Shown: in pieces, positions 1 to 9,459 of the stretch
Layout: each line of letters opens with the position of its first letter
How positions within the stretch are numbered: position 1 is the stretch's first letter
Assembly: GCA_031292625.1 (NCBI GenBank)
Contig: JARLGU010000019.1
Location: forward strand, 310,001-374,000
Reading direction: 5' to 3'
Length of the DNA stretch: 64,000 bases
Origin: Capsulimonadaceae bacterium
GTDB taxonomy: Bacteria > Armatimonadota > Armatimonadia > Armatimonadales > Capsulimonadaceae
Translations under genes and position numbers: made by a program
Notes under the pieces: model-generated
Seen by the model: only the letters and a program-made list of their open reading frames with translations
Databases searched by the model: none
Told to the model about the DNA's origin: nothing

Positions 1-82
1 GCGATATTGCGTTGCCCAATAATGCCCTTCCCGCATAATAACCGCTCCTTTTGCCAATTTTAAAAATGTTTTACGCTAGCTA

Positions 83-111
83 TTGACAACATCGGCGCAC
101 CATGATTTAAT
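83..111 (+). promoter_or_regulatory. Sigma70-type promoter for first pseudopilin gene
   Basis: TTGACA (83-88) and TTTAAT (106-111) are separated by exactly 17 bp, about 90 bp upstream of the pseudopilin ATG at 202. The -35 is a perfect consensus and the -10 has two mismatches. No other gene starts here. Confidence 0.65.
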
Positions 112-201
112 GGAAATACACATCAATCCCGGACCGACCGCTCCGGCCGCGCGAACGGCGGCGGCAAACGGCCTGCCAAGCAGCAGAAAGCCTGAAAATT
201 A

Positions 202-1071
202 ATGACCACAAACACTCGCCAGGACAACCCGCACCTCCAACGTTCCGCATTTACATTGATTGAGCTTCTCGTCGTTATCGCTATCATTGCCATATTGGCA
301 GCGGTTCTCTTCCCGGTCTTTGCGACTGCACGCGAAAAGGCGCGCCAGTCGACCTGTGCGAGTAACCAAAAGCAAATCGTGCTCGCCATGCTCCAGTATG
401 CCAACGACTACGACGAAGTCTATCCGGCGGCGGCGGGCAATTCAGATAACACCGGAACGTACGCGCCGACGGCAGGTTGGGCGATGCAGGTTTACCCTTA
501 CGTAAAGTCTTTCAATGTTTTCCTTTGCCCGGACGACCAGGTTATTAGAAACACGAACCACTTTCCAGGCACTACGACAACCGTTCCCGTCTCGTACGCG
601 ATGCCGGATAGCGACAACGGAGGCAAGTACGGCTGCACCGGCCCCAATACAAACTGCGCCGGCATGGCCGGGTACTACGATGGCGTAATTTGGATGTCAT
701 GGAACATGTCGCAGATCCAAGCTGCTGCGACGACGCTCATGTTAGTCGAGTTTTATTCGCCGTATAACAGCCTGCCTGCCACAAACTACGAAACAGACGA
801 TGCGAACGCGCCGTCTATCAACTATCCGTGCAATATGCCTTCGACGACGGCCGCGTCCGATATTGGCAAGTTCAGCGGATGGGGAGTCAACGCCCAGGAC
901 GCATCGACGAACGGCATCGCGGTGCACTCCCAGGGCTGGAACTACGGATTTGCCGACGGCCATGTCAAGTTCTTGCAGCCACAACAGACGATCGGAGCGA
1001 CGCCAAGCGGTTGCCTCGTCAACGGCTATAGCAACGTCAAGGGAATGTGGACCGTCAATCCGAACGATTGA
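202..1071 (+). CDS. Type IV-like pseudopilin, H-X9-DG family (DUF1559-like)
   Basis: A 289-residue prepilin-like protein. A 16-residue leader (ending R-S-A) precedes F17-T-L-I-E21, then a hydrophobic helix of about 20 residues, the AREKARQ segment and a DYDE motif. The C-terminal half ends in the H-X9-DG box (H242, D252-G253) followed by HVKFL. In known prepilins the leader is cut before the Phe by a PilD-type peptidase and Glu5 of the mature protein helps assembly; Ala rather than Gly precedes the cut here, as in many relatives. The protein should end up in the inner membrane or a pseudopilus. A beta-helix protein follows 93 bp downstream on the same strand, and a consensus promoter lies upstream. 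What the globular part binds is unknown. Confidence 0.9.
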   Translation: MTTNTRQDNPHLQRSAFTLIELLVVIAIIAILAAVLFPVFATAREKARQSTCASNQKQIVLAMLQYANDYDEVYPAAAGNSDNTGTYAPTAGWAMQVYPYVKSFNVFLCPDDQVIRNTNHFPGTTTTVPVSYAMPDSDNGGKYGCTGPNTNCAGMAGYYDGVIWMSWNMSQIQAAATTLMLVEFYSPYNSLPATNYETDDANAPSINYPCNMPSTTAASDIGKFSGWGVNAQDASTNGIAVHSQGWNYGFADGHVKFLQPQQTIGATPSGCLVNGYSNVKGMWTVNPND

Positions 1072-1083
1072 CAGCCTATCGAC

Positions 1084-1105
1084 GGCGGAAGGAGATTCGT
1101 CCGCC
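1084..1105 (+). other. Small hairpin between pseudopilin and beta-helix genes
   Basis: GGCGGA (1084-1089) pairs with TCCGCC (1100-1105) around a 10-nt loop, 12 bp after the pseudopilin stop. There is no T-tract, so it could be a partial terminator or an RNA stabiliser that adjusts expression of the downstream gene. Confidence 0.35.
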
Positions 1106-1164
1106 AGCATGAATGTATACCAAACGACATATCCGCTCGCTCGCTGAAATTGAGAAAGCAAACT

Positions 1165-3441
1165 ATGAGAATGCCTTTGCCGCCCTTCGTTAGCGTGCCC
1201 TTCGCCGCTTTGCTCTGCGCCTTACTGCTTTTGATAACGCCGGCGCTTTACGCGCAACCGATCACATTCTACGTCTCCCCCACGGGCAACGATGCCTGGA
1301 GCGGACAGACGGCGTCGCCGAACGGCGCGCGCACCAACGGCCCGTTTGCCACGGTAGACCGGGCTCACGATGCGCTCAGAAGCGTTCCCGCGCAGGACCG
1401 CCTCACACGCGGCGTCAACATCGTGCTTCGCGCAGGCACTTATCACCTGCAATGGCCGCTCCAGTTCGAGGCTCAGGATTCCGGGAGCGCGGACGCGCCG
1501 ACTGTGCTGGAGTCCTACCCAGGCGAGCAGGCGACCCTTTCCGGCGGCAGACCGGTAACCAATTGGCGGCCATACCGAGACGGCATCCTGCAAGCAAACA
1601 TTCGCCCGCTTGAATCAGGCAAAGAACACACGCTCGATGCCGTGAAACAAGGGAATGAACTTTTTTGCGGCGACGTTCGCATGGATCTCGCGCGCTGGCC
1701 CAACGCAAACGGCGCGTCAGGCGGCGGCGGATGGGCGTTCACCGCAGGGGTTCCCGTGAAGGACGGCAAGACGCAGTTCTATTACGCAGGCGATGCCCCC
1801 AAGCGCTGGTCGCATCCCGAACTTGCGCAGGCGCACATTTTCGCCAACGTCGACTGGTCCGACGACTACCGCAAGATTGCGTCGATCGATACGAGTCGTC
1901 GGCTGATCACCCTTTCGTCGCCGACCAGCTACGCCATCCAGACCGGACGAAGGTTCTACGTGCGAAACGTTCTTGAGGAACTGGATGCCCCCGGAGAGTG
2001 GTATCTCGACGGCGCTTCCGCAACACTCTACTTCTATCCGCCTGAGAACCTATCCGCAAGCAACGCGCAGATTTCCGTCTTGCCCTGGCTTGTCACAATT
2101 GCGAAGGCGCACGACATCGAGGTGCGCGGTCTTACACTGGAAGACGCCACGAACTCCGCGGTCGATTGCCAAGGCAGCTCCCGCGTGCGCGTCAATGCGT
2201 GCGAAATCCGCAACACCGGAAAGGACGGGATCCGCATCGCCGGAGGCGATTCGTGCGCGGTCGAGAGCTGTCTGATCCATGACACCGGCAACGGAGGCAT
2301 ATCGGTCACCGCAGGCGACCGGCAAACACTCAGGCCCGGCAAAATGCTGATCAGCAACAACAACATTTTCCGGTTCGGCAGGCTCGACGAATGCTACACG
2401 CCAGGCGTTTCGATCGACGGCGTCGGCATCACGGTGACGCATAACCTTATCCACGATGGGCCGCATGCGGGCATCCTGATGGGCGGCAACGATCATGAGA
2501 TCTCGTTCAACGAGATTCACCATGTATGCCTGGAAACGTCTGACTGCGGCGCGATTTACACGGGTCGCAACTGGACCTTTCGCGGCAATAAGATCCTCTG
2601 CAACAAGATCCACGATGTACCAGGGTTCGGCTATAAATCCTACGATAAAGCCACACGCGAGGTAGTCTACGCGCTATGGCACGATGCTCAAGCAATCTAC
2701 CTTGACGACGGGGTCTCAAGCTTCGATGTCACCGGCAACATCGTCTATCGCATCGGCGGTCTGGGCGTCGAGCTCGGCGGAGGACGCGATTCCACGATCA
2801 GCGGCAACGTCTTCGTGGACACCTCACGCGGGATCGGCATGGATGCACGGTACACGCACTGGGCGGCGCAATTCGCGGATACTCTGCGAGAGCGTCTGCA
2901 CGCCATGCCCTACCAAACGTCGCCGTGGCGCGAGCGTTACCCAAAGCTCGCCGCGCCGATGCGCCACGACGTATGGCCCGAGGGCGACGTGATTACCGGG
3001 AACGTCTTCGCGACGACCACTCCGCGCGACGGCAACGCCGCGGCGTTGGTCGGCCTTGAGTTTCCGTCGGATGCAACCACGATCGACCGCAACGTCTACT
3101 GGAATGCCGGCGCTCCGGTGATCGTACGGGAGAGAATGATCGACCAAGGCGACAAATGGTATAGCGCAACGTGGGACGACTGGAGCAAAACCGGGTTCGA
3201 CCGCAACAGCCTCTGCGCCGATCCGCTATTCGTCGCGCCAGCCAGCGATGACTACCGCCTTCGGCCAGAGTCGCCGATTTACAAGCTTGGCATCCCGAAA
3301 ATGCCGTGGTCCGAGATCGGCCTGCTTCCGTCGTTCCCTGCCGCGTGGCATCCCTCTCCCGACGCACCGGACAGCAAACCAATCGCCCCCGCGATATACC
3401 GGTACCCTCTGGAGATTGTGCCAACGCCCGTAGCGCCGTAA
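1165..3441 (+). CDS. Secreted right-handed parallel beta-helix protein (polysaccharide lyase/hydrolase-like)
   Basis: The ATG at 1165 gives a 758-residue protein with a clean signal peptide (hydrophobic stretch LLCALLLLITPALYA, about residues 14-28). A TTG five codons earlier is also open but less likely. After the signal comes a DUF1565-like opening (FYVSPTGNDAWSG), typical of pectate-lyase-fold proteins, then repeated N-x-I/F and G-I-x-I rungs (for example around NLIHDGPHAGILMGGNDHEI and GNVFVDTSRGIG) as expected for a right-handed beta-helix. Relatives act on pectin, alginate or other uronates, or merely bind polysaccharide. I see no residue pattern that fixes the substrate. It is probably co-expressed with the upstream pseudopilin. 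Confidence 0.8.
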   Translation: MRMPLPPFVSVPFAALLCALLLLITPALYAQPITFYVSPTGNDAWSGQTASPNGARTNGPFATVDRAHDALRSVPAQDRLTRGVNIVLRAGTYHLQWPLQFEAQDSGSADAPTVLESYPGEQATLSGGRPVTNWRPYRDGILQANIRPLESGKEHTLDAVKQGNELFCGDVRMDLARWPNANGASGGGGWAFTAGVPVKDGKTQFYYAGDAPKRWSHPELAQAHIFANVDWSDDYRKIASIDTSRRLITLSSPTSYAIQTGRRFYVRNVLEELDAPGEWYLDGASATLYFYPPENLSASNAQISVLPWLVTIAKAHDIEVRGLTLEDATNSAVDCQGSSRVRVNACEIRNTGKDGIRIAGGDSCAVESCLIHDTGNGGISVTAGDRQTLRPGKMLISNNNIFRFGRLDECYTPGVSIDGVGITVTHNLIHDGPHAGILMGGNDHEISFNEIHHVCLETSDCGAIYTGRNWTFRGNKILCNKIHDVPGFGYKSYDKATREVVYALWHDAQAIYLDDGVSSFDVTGNIVYRIGGLGVELGGGRDSTISGNVFVDTSRGIGMDARYTHWAAQFADTLRERLHAMPYQTSPWRERYPKLAAPMRHDVWPEGDVITGNVFATTTPRDGNAAALVGLEFPSDATTIDRNVYWNAGAPVIVRERMIDQGDKWYSATWDDWSKTGFDRNSLCADPLFVAPASDDYRLRPESPIYKLGIPKMPWSEIGLLPSFPAAWHPSPDAPDSKPIAPAIYRYPLEIVPTPVAP

Positions 3442-3483
3442 AACGGCGCGGCGAGCCGCGGGAGGACATTCCACAAAAACAAA

Positions 3484-3515
3484 CCGCCGCCTCCGGTAAA
3501 CCCGGCAAGCGGCGG
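3484..3515. terminator. Bidirectional terminator-like hairpin
   Basis: CCGCCGC (3484-3490) pairs with GCGGCGG (3509-3515), with an inner CCGG/CCGG pair. It lies between two convergent genes (beta-helix ending 3441, ArsR gene ending 3544). No clear T-tract is present on either side. Confidence 0.45.
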
Positions 3516-3543
3516 AACATGGCGGCGCACGTCGTGAGTCGTG

Positions 3544-3852
3544 CTACAGTTTCGCGCCTATCGTCTCGAGAAAAGCCGCAATCGTTTCTTCGTTGCGCTT
3601 GTAGAAAGTCCACTGACCCCGGCGCTCGGACTTCACCAATCCGGCGCGCTGCAGCACATCCATGTATGCAGAGACGGTGGATTGCGAAAGACCAGTCTTT
3701 TGGACGATCTTACCGACGCAGACCCCTTCGCACTCGGGATGCGCGGGATGTGAGAGGTCGAAGTTGTTCGCTGGGTCCTTCAACCACGCGAGCATCTGCC
3801 TGCGGCACGGATTTGCAATCGCCTTAATTATCTCGTCCAGGTCCAGTTCCAA
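3544..3852 (-). CDS. ArsR-family winged-helix repressor
   Basis: 102 residues, the normal length for ArsR/SmtB proteins. It has the IKAIANPCRRQMLAWL opening helix, a helix-turn-helix with recognition helix around GLSQSTVSAYMDVL (about residues 55-68) and a wing (ERRGQWTFYKRN). Three cysteines (C17, C43, C47) are visible, but the classical arsenic-binding CVC pair in helix 3 is not, so the inducer may not be a metal. Its ATG lies 1 bp after the stop of the ene-reductase gene, so it is the second gene of that operon. The perfect inverted repeat at 5037-5058 is the obvious autoregulatory operator. Confidence 0.88.
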   Translation of the reverse strand: MELDLDEIIKAIANPCRRQMLAWLKDPANNFDLSHPAHPECEGVCVGKIVQKTGLSQSTVSAYMDVLQRAGLVKSERRGQWTFYKRNEETIAAFLETIGAKL

Positions 3853-3853
3853 G

Positions 3854-4981
3854 TTACCTCACCAGCGTAGCAAGCGCCTCATCGGCGAACGGCCGAATGT
3901 CGCCGCGGCGGCCCGTCCGTAGCTTGTTGGGCCAATGCGGATCGTTCAGCAACGCTCGTCCGACCGCCGCGATGTCGAAATTGCCCGCCGACAACTCCTT
4001 CGCCGCTTCGTCGACGTTGTTCGGATTCCGGAACGGATCGGTGTCGTCCTGGCTTACAGTGCCGCGAAACTCGTAGCCGAGTCCGATGCTGCCCACGGTA
4101 ATCACCGGCTTGCCGGTAATCCGCTTCGTGAGCGCGGCAAGAGTCTCGGGGCGCCCCGCGAACTCAGGTTCCCAAAAGCGACGCGTGCTTGCGTGGAAAA
4201 TGTCCACTCCCGCCTCCGAGATCGGCTTAAGGACCCGCGCAAGATCTGCTTCCGAGTACGCGAGCTTGGCGTGGTAATCCTGCTGCTTCCATTGAGAGAA
4301 CCGGAAAATGACCGGAAAATCGGCGCCGACCGCCGCCCGAACCGCGCTGACCACTTCCACCGCGAGACGGTTGCGATTCTCGATGGATCCGCCGTACTCG
4401 TCGTCGCGCGTGTTCGTCTTCTCCCACAGAAACGCATCGATCAGATACTCATGCGCTCCGTGGATCTCCACCGCGTCGAAGCCGATCCGCTTCGCATCGC
4501 TCGCCGCCTGTCCGAATGCCGCAACGATATCGCTTATATCCTGTTTGGTCGCCCTTCTCACGATGAGCTGACCGTCCTTCACAACCTCATCCGGTCCGAT
4601 GCCGGGCAACGACGGGTCCGGCTCTATCCCCGGCCGTCGCGCGGGCCCGGTATGCCAGATCTGCGGCGCGATCTTGCCGCCGGCGGAGTGAACCGCCTCC
4701 ACAACGGCCTTCCAGCCATCCAGAGCCTTGCCGTAAAACGCCGGGACGTTGGCATAACCATTGGCCTGCGGATGATTGACGAACGTCCCTTCCGTGATAA
4801 TCAAGCCAACTCCGCCTTCCGCCCGGCTTTTGTAATATGCGGCGACATCCTTGCCCGGGACGTTGCCCGGCGAAAAACCGCGCGTCATCGGAGCCATTGC
4901 AATCCGGTTAGTGAGTTCGAGTCCGCCAAGCGAAAGCGGCTGGAAAAGCGAGGCGACCTTGGGGTCTGTCGATGTTGACAT
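3854..4981 (-). CDS. Old yellow enzyme family NAD(P)H:flavin oxidoreductase
   Basis: A 375-residue FMN-binding TIM barrel. It opens with LFQPLSLGGLELTNRIAMAPMTR, the normal OYE start, and carries the substrate-binding pair H174-x-x-H177 in EIHGAHEYLIDAFL. FMN-site segments (PQIWHTG, FRFSQWK, VGRALLNDP) are also present. The family reduces activated alkenes, quinones or nitro compounds with NAD(P)H in the cytoplasm. The ATG at 4981 has a good Shine-Dalgarno (AGGAGAT). It is first in a two-gene operon with an ArsR repressor, which suggests induction by an electrophile. The exact substrate cannot be read. Confidence 0.9.
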   Translation of the reverse strand: MSTSTDPKVASLFQPLSLGGLELTNRIAMAPMTRGFSPGNVPGKDVAAYYKSRAEGGVGLIITEGTFVNHPQANGYANVPAFYGKALDGWKAVVEAVHSAGGKIAPQIWHTGPARRPGIEPDPSLPGIGPDEVVKDGQLIVRRATKQDISDIVAAFGQAASDAKRIGFDAVEIHGAHEYLIDAFLWEKTNTRDDEYGGSIENRNRLAVEVVSAVRAAVGADFPVIFRFSQWKQQDYHAKLAYSEADLARVLKPISEAGVDIFHASTRRFWEPEFAGRPETLAALTKRITGKPVITVGSIGLGYEFRGTVSQDDTDPFRNPNNVDEAAKELSAGNFDIAAVGRALLNDPHWPNKLRTGRRGDIRPFADEALATLVR

Positions 4982-5036
4982 AAATGCATCTCCTGTCAGC
5001 GGTAAACGAGGGTGTGCTTTTGTATTACCCTATTTA

Positions 5037-5058
5037 TATATCGAAATGTTTCGATATA
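5037..5058. promoter_or_regulatory. Perfect palindromic operator upstream of ene-reductase/arsR operon
   Basis: Arms TATATCGAAA (5037-5046) and TTTCGATATA (5049-5058) are exact inverted copies around TG. The site lies 56 bp upstream of the ATG at 4981, in an AT-rich island, where ArsR-type repressors usually bind. No other structure is seen in the gene-free stretch 4982-5281. Confidence 0.75.
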
Positions 5059-5281
5059 ACGATAAGTTCCCTGCTGCATATTTGAAATGCCCCTTTCCCG
5101 GCAACAAGGAGAGCGTCACGAACGGCGAGAACCGGGATATAGGAGGCAGGGCAAAGGATCCCATGCAGGCCAACACCCCGATCTGGTCCTTGGGAGGGGA
5201 CAGACAGGGCTTGATGGGCGCACAAACGCAGCGCCGCCCACCGGTCCCCCGGCGGACGGCGTCCGCAATCTCCTTGGACCG

Positions 5282-7129
5282 CTACAGCGTTACCGTAATC
5301 GTCGAGTCTTTGAGCAGTTTGGCATCAACCGTCTTCGTAACGCCCCCACGTGTCACGGCGACCTTGTAATCGCCCATGAAACCGCGCGTATGGTAATCTC
5401 CCTTGCCGTCGGTCTTGCCCGATGCGCGCGTCCACCATTGGTGGAGAACGAGGTCCTCATACGCCAGCTCGGATGGACGTTTGCTCCAGTCCAATCGGTA
5501 AAGCGGCGCGCCGTTCGCCGCCATCCAGTGACTGCCCTCCCAAAAGCCCCATTGCACGAACGCGGTTACGGCCGGCTGGCTGAACGCCGCGGTGAGGAAG
5601 TCGCGGACATAGTCGCCCTGGACCTTGTCATCGGGGATACTGGCGTCGAATTCCGTAATCTCGAGAGGCTTGCCGAATTTCGCCATCTCGTCCCATATCT
5701 GCAGCACGCGATGGATTGGAGTCAGCGGCGCGCCCATATGAGCTTGATCGGAGATGACGTCCAGCGGCGCGCCGTGGTCTAGCAGGTACTGGATGCGCTG
5801 CTCGACGAGCTTGCGCTGCTTGCCGCCATCGGGGGATTCGTTGGCGATATTGTAATCGTTGTAGCAAAGCAAGACATTCGGATCGGCCTCGCGCGCCCAC
5901 TTGTAGGCGTTCGCGAAGTTCTCCCATCCGATCCGATCCCAGAGTTCCGTATTTGTCGCGGCCTCGTTGACCACATCCCAGATGTAGACCTGTCCCTTGA
6001 AATCCGCAACAGTATCCGTCACATGCTTGTGAACGGCGGCGACCAGATCGTCGTCGCTGAGATCCTTCATGCCCTTGGGCATATAGCGAAAGGATCCCCA
6101 AACCAGGTTATGCCCACGGACGTCGATCCCGTTCTGATGCAGCCAATCGATGGCCTCGTGGACTCTCGGTCCTCTGTGCCAGTCGGCGAGGTTAGGCCAT
6201 TTCATGTCGCCTTCAAAGGTGATCGTATTGTAGTTTTGCTTGATCGTGTCACGCATTCTTATGTTGTCGGGCGTATCGACCAGCGCGACTTCGGGGTTCC
6301 TGAGAATATTTCCAAATCGAAAGGCATGCCTCGTCATTTCAACCGATACCGCTGCTCCGCTTACCGGCTTGCCGGATGCGTTGACGACACGCACGGTCAG
6401 ATCGCGCTTCCGCAGCTTTTCGATGCGATCGAGCGCGGCCTTGCGCCAAGTATCAGGATGAGCTTGGCCTTCCCAGTAGTCGACCGTCGACCCGCCGATT
6501 GACGAAAGGATCACGAGGGGACTGCCTTTCCCGAAATCGTCCACCCGCACATCCGCAATCTCCACCGTCCCGCTTTGGTACGCCAGATGAAAGCTCAGTT
6601 GGAGCGCTCCTTGCGCGTAATCCCGGCGCGCCTTGCCGATAAAGCGAACTTCCTTCCATTGCTCCGTGGTCAAGGCGCTTTGCTCCGCAACCTTCGTATA
6701 GGGATCGGTTTCCTCCTCAACGAACACGCCCACATGCTGGCCGGCCGACGACCGCAGCCAGACGCGGACGGCGATTATATCGTCCTTCTTGACCGCCTGG
6801 AGAATCGGCTGACGAAGCATCGAGTCCCACGGCTTGCCGTCCGGTGTTGCGGTAACGGCCGCGCTGAGCACGCGCGACGATCCAAAGGGCGACGCGGCAG
6901 GGGACGGGAGCACCTGGATAACCGGTGCGCTTTTTCCGGCGCCCATCCATGTCCCCTCTAGCGGGCTCGCAAAGTTACCGTTCGTAATCATTGAAATCGG
7001 ATGCTCATTCGATTGGGATCGCGCAAACCCGGTGCTTCCAATCAACGCTGCAAACGCGATGATCAACGCGATCCCGGCGCCCGTCATGCCGTACAAGCGA
7101 TCTTTAGCTGACGTATCAACTTTATTCAT
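5282..7129 (-). CDS. GH10 endo-1,4-beta-xylanase with N-terminal carbohydrate-binding domain
   Basis: 615 residues. An N-terminal hydrophobic segment (about 17-36) acts as signal or anchor, followed by a beta-sandwich like CBM4/9 (about 45-200, opening ITNGNFASPLEGTW) and the GH10 TIM barrel (about 240-560). The barrel shows all expected landmarks: RGHNLVWG, acid/base E389 in WDVVNEA, and nucleophile E493 in EITEFDAS. A short beta domain closes the protein. It should cut xylan outside the cytoplasm. It is the third gene of a LacI-pseudopilin-xylanase operon (22 bp after the pseudopilin stop), so expression is expected to respond to xylan-derived sugars. Confidence 0.93.
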   Translation of the reverse strand: MNKVDTSAKDRLYGMTGAGIALIIAFAALIGSTGFARSQSNEHPISMITNGNFASPLEGTWMGAGKSAPVIQVLPSPAASPFGSSRVLSAAVTATPDGKPWDSMLRQPILQAVKKDDIIAVRVWLRSSAGQHVGVFVEEETDPYTKVAEQSALTTEQWKEVRFIGKARRDYAQGALQLSFHLAYQSGTVEIADVRVDDFGKGSPLVILSSIGGSTVDYWEGQAHPDTWRKAALDRIEKLRKRDLTVRVVNASGKPVSGAAVSVEMTRHAFRFGNILRNPEVALVDTPDNIRMRDTIKQNYNTITFEGDMKWPNLADWHRGPRVHEAIDWLHQNGIDVRGHNLVWGSFRYMPKGMKDLSDDDLVAAVHKHVTDTVADFKGQVYIWDVVNEAATNTELWDRIGWENFANAYKWAREADPNVLLCYNDYNIANESPDGGKQRKLVEQRIQYLLDHGAPLDVISDQAHMGAPLTPIHRVLQIWDEMAKFGKPLEITEFDASIPDDKVQGDYVRDFLTAAFSQPAVTAFVQWGFWEGSHWMAANGAPLYRLDWSKRPSELAYEDLVLHQWWTRASGKTDGKGDYHTRGFMGDYKVAVTRGGVTKTVDAKLLKDSTITVTL

Positions 7130-7150
7130 GTCGTTATCAGAATCATCTCC

Positions 7151-7987
7151 TCATTGATCGTCCCACGAATTCCGCGCGTCTCCATATGGCCAGCCCGCGG
7201 GTTGCGATACGCTTACACCGAGAAACTGATCGATCTTCGACCACTTTGAGTGGCCGTCACAGTAGATCACATTCAGTCCGCCGTTGTGCCTTCCAACCGG
7301 CCGGCGGCTGTTGTTCCCGTTTGAATCGTTCGTCGAATAGTTTGTGGACGTTGACGGCACATGAGCGTCGGTAGGATTCCAGCCGCTCGGAGGCACAGCC
7401 TGATAGTCCGATGGACCGGTTTGGAAGTTCGTCCACTGAGTCGAGTCGTAGTTTACCGCCGATGAAGCCCATAGACCGGACGTCGCACTATAGTCGAGTT
7501 GAACGGCCTCGCAAATAATGAACGTCCCTGATGGATTTCCGATCTGCGAGATCGCCCGCGACGGATAGGCATAAGACGACTGCGGATAGTAACTTCCGCC
7601 CAAATTGAAATTGTATCCGTATCCGCCTCCGCCTCTGGTCAAGTTCGACGACGCGACGCCTGGGTAGCCGACGGGAAGATATTCGGTCTTGCTTGGACAA
7701 ACGAATACGCCGTAGCTTTTCGTATAGACTTGCAGATCCGTACTCCATCGCGACGACTTGACGGGGTTGGTCGAGTCATTCCAGCACATCATGGGAAGGA
7801 TTTCGTCGTAGTCCTGAACATATTGCTGGACAGCCAGACCAATCTGCTTCGCGTTCGAGAGACACGCAGTCTGCCGCGCCTTTTCACGGGCCGTTGCGAA
7901 TACAGGAAAGAGAATAGCGGCTAAAATCGCAATAATCGCAATAACAACGAGTAGCTCAATTAATGTAAATGCTTTTCCGGAGTGCAT
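7151..7987 (-). CDS. Type IV-like pseudopilin, H-X9-DG family, in xylanase operon
   Basis: I choose the ATG at 7987 (278 residues) because AAAGGA lies 7 bp upstream; an upstream ATG would add ten residues and almost reach the lacI stop. The leader is only six residues (MHSGKA) before FTLIELL, then a hydrophobic helix, [20 protein letters not shown], a QDYDE motif, and near the end H-X9-DG ([12 protein letters not shown]) followed by HSKW. Processing by a prepilin peptidase is expected. It sits between the lacI gene (19 bp gap) and the GH10 xylanase gene (22 bp gap), so it is part of the xylan regulon and not of a pilus operon. Confidence 0.9.
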   Translation of the reverse strand: MHSGKAFTLIELLVVIAIIAILAAILFPVFATAREKARQTACLSNAKQIGLAVQQYVQDYDEILPMMCWNDSTNPVKSSRWSTDLQVYTKSYGVFVCPSKTEYLPVGYPGVASSNLTRGGGGYGYNFNLGGSYYPQSSYAYPSRAISQIGNPSGTFIICEAVQLDYSATSGLWASSAVNYDSTQWTNFQTGPSDYQAVPPSGWNPTDAHVPSTSTNYSTNDSNGNNSRRPVGRHNGGLNVIYCDGHSKWSKIDQFLGVSVSQPAGWPYGDARNSWDDQ

Positions 7988-8006
7988 GGCGCCATCCTTT
8001 CGTTGA

Positions 8007-9035
8007 TCAACCTTCAAGCTTCCGTACGCTCTGCCTTTCGACGATCACTGGCTTCTTAACGATCTTCACGACCGGTTCGCCCGGATGCTCGACCTGGGCG
8101 ATTACGAGGTCACACGCCTGTTTCGCCATCTCCATGAGCGGCTGAGATATCGTCGTGAGCGGCGGCTCCGACGCCGCCGTGCTTGGCAAGCCGTCAAAAC
8201 CAATCATCGAGATGTCGTCCGGGACGACGACGCCGGCATCGGAAAACCCTTGCAGCGCCCCGAGAGCGACGGTGTCTCCTCCGCAGAAGATCGCGCTAGG
8301 CCACTTCGAGCGCGGGACATCGGCCGCGAGTTTCCTGGCCCGCTCATGTCCGGACGACCAGCTATAGTCCCCTGCAAACGCTGGACATTGGGCGCTATCG
8401 AGCCCGAGTTCACCAATTGCTTGGTTGAATCCCTTCAAGCGTCCGATCGTCGTCTCGTGTTCGCTATTCCCCGCGAAAAACGCAATTCGCCGGTGTCCCT
8501 TGTCGTAGAGGTGCTGGATTGCCATGCGCGCGCCAGCCTCATCGTCAACATTCACCGACGAAACCTCAGGCTCGTCAGAACACGCCCCAAGGACCGCAAT
8601 CGGAATGCCGCGCGCCTTCACCTCGGATATGAGTGTCGTCACTTCGAGCGGCGCGACAAGCACAAGGCCGTCGCAACGGCCGTCGAAGTGCTGACGAAGG
8701 CTTCGCAGAACATTTGTCCAGCGTGTTCGGCCGAAGTAGAGAAGACTGTAGCTCTGATCCTGTACCGACCAGAACAATCCATCGACGATCGGCCTGAAGT
8801 AAAGGAAGCTCTCCGGGTACGTCTTATACGCTTCGTAAAGCACGCCAATCGTGCGCGTTTTCTTGCTAATCTTCGTTTCCTCAGCCACCGTCGGCCGGTA
8901 GCCGAGTTCGCGTATCGTCTTAAGGACTCGAAGGCGCGTTGCAATGCTAATGGGACGCGAGCTGCCATTGATCACCAGCGACACCGTCGCCGGCGAACAT
9001 TCGGCAACCTTAGCGACATCCCGAATTGTTGTCAT
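8007..9035 (-). CDS. LacI-family transcriptional repressor
   Basis: 342 residues. The N-terminal LacI helix-turn-helix ([21 protein letters not shown], residues 2-22) and hinge are followed by a periplasmic-binding-protein-like sugar sensor from about residue 62 (TIGVLYE...). The sensor has typical landmarks ([44 protein letters not shown]). First gene of the operon with a pseudopilin and a GH10 xylanase. A perfect 18-bp palindrome at 9049-9066, just downstream of the promoter, is the expected operator, implying autorepression released by a xylo-sugar. Confidence 0.92.
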   Translation of the reverse strand: MTTIRDVAKVAECSPATVSLVINGSSRPISIATRLRVLKTIRELGYRPTVAEETKISKKTRTIGVLYEAYKTYPESFLYFRPIVDGLFWSVQDQSYSLLYFGRTRWTNVLRSLRQHFDGRCDGLVLVAPLEVTTLISEVKARGIPIAVLGACSDEPEVSSVNVDDEAGARMAIQHLYDKGHRRIAFFAGNSEHETTIGRLKGFNQAIGELGLDSAQCPAFAGDYSWSSGHERARKLAADVPRSKWPSAIFCGGDTVALGALQGFSDAGVVVPDDISMIGFDGLPSTAASEPPLTTISQPLMEMAKQACDLVIAQVEHPGEPVVKIVKKPVIVERQSVRKLEG

Positions 9036-9048
9036 AATGGCGCAGCCT

Positions 9049-9100
9049 TGTTAAACGCGTTTAACAGGTCCATGATAACACCCTTTGGAGCCCTTGTCAA
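9049..9100 (-). promoter_or_regulatory. Promoter and LacI-type operator for lacI-pseudopilin-xylanase operon
   Basis: On the minus strand TTGACA (9095-9100) and TATCAT (9072-9077) are spaced by exactly 17 bp. Between the -10 and the lacI ATG lies the palindrome TGTTAAACGCGTTTAACA (9049-9066), with a central CG as in classical LacI-family operators. Its position over the transcription start fits steric repression. The remaining gene-free DNA up to about 9340 shows nothing else I can name. Confidence 0.85.
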
Positions 9101-9345
9101 TAAGTGCGCCGCTAACGCATACAACGAAGATTTATTGGAGAAGCGCCAAGAGAACGGCATGGTTGCAACAATAGGGACGTTGCGAGCGGCAATCGCGCGC
9201 CGAGGCGCGTTCACATTCGGCTGTAGGGATCCACGATGGTCAACATAAGCAGCGTGGCCCCGCATGCTAAAGGCGACAGTCAGGCGCGCAAACGTCCGCC
9301 AGGCAGGAGGGAGAGCCGGGCACATTCTCAGCTCCGCGATGCGAA

Positions 9346-9420
9346 CAAAAAGCGCGTGAAGCAAACCGGATGCGGCGCACGCTGAATGCGTCCTATCGCA
9401 ACCGGCTTATTTCACGCGCT
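9346..9420 (-). terminator. Intrinsic-type terminator downstream of thrS
   Basis: Read on the minus strand, AGCGCGTGAA (9411-9420) pairs with TTCACGCGCT (9351-9360), followed directly by a run of T (A's at 9347-9350 on the plus strand). The loop is long (50 nt) and may fold further. It lies 40 bp after the thrS stop. Confidence 0.65.
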
Positions 9421-9459
9421 CTCACAAGACTCCAATAACCGCGAAGCGCCGTTAGCCCC

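Noticed and set aside
3935-4978. 347-residue plus-strand ORF opposite the ene-reductase gene
   Set aside because: Wholly antisense to a clear OYE gene; Arg-rich composition typical of a GC-rich shadow frame.
8085-9248. 387-residue plus-strand ORF
   Set aside because: Antisense to the LacI gene and runs across its promoter and operator; no family features.
9101-9340. Possible further repeat copy in the gap between lacI and thrS
   Set aside because: Contains GC-rich words reminiscent of the element (GCGGCAA) but neither terminal repeat nor collinear blocks.
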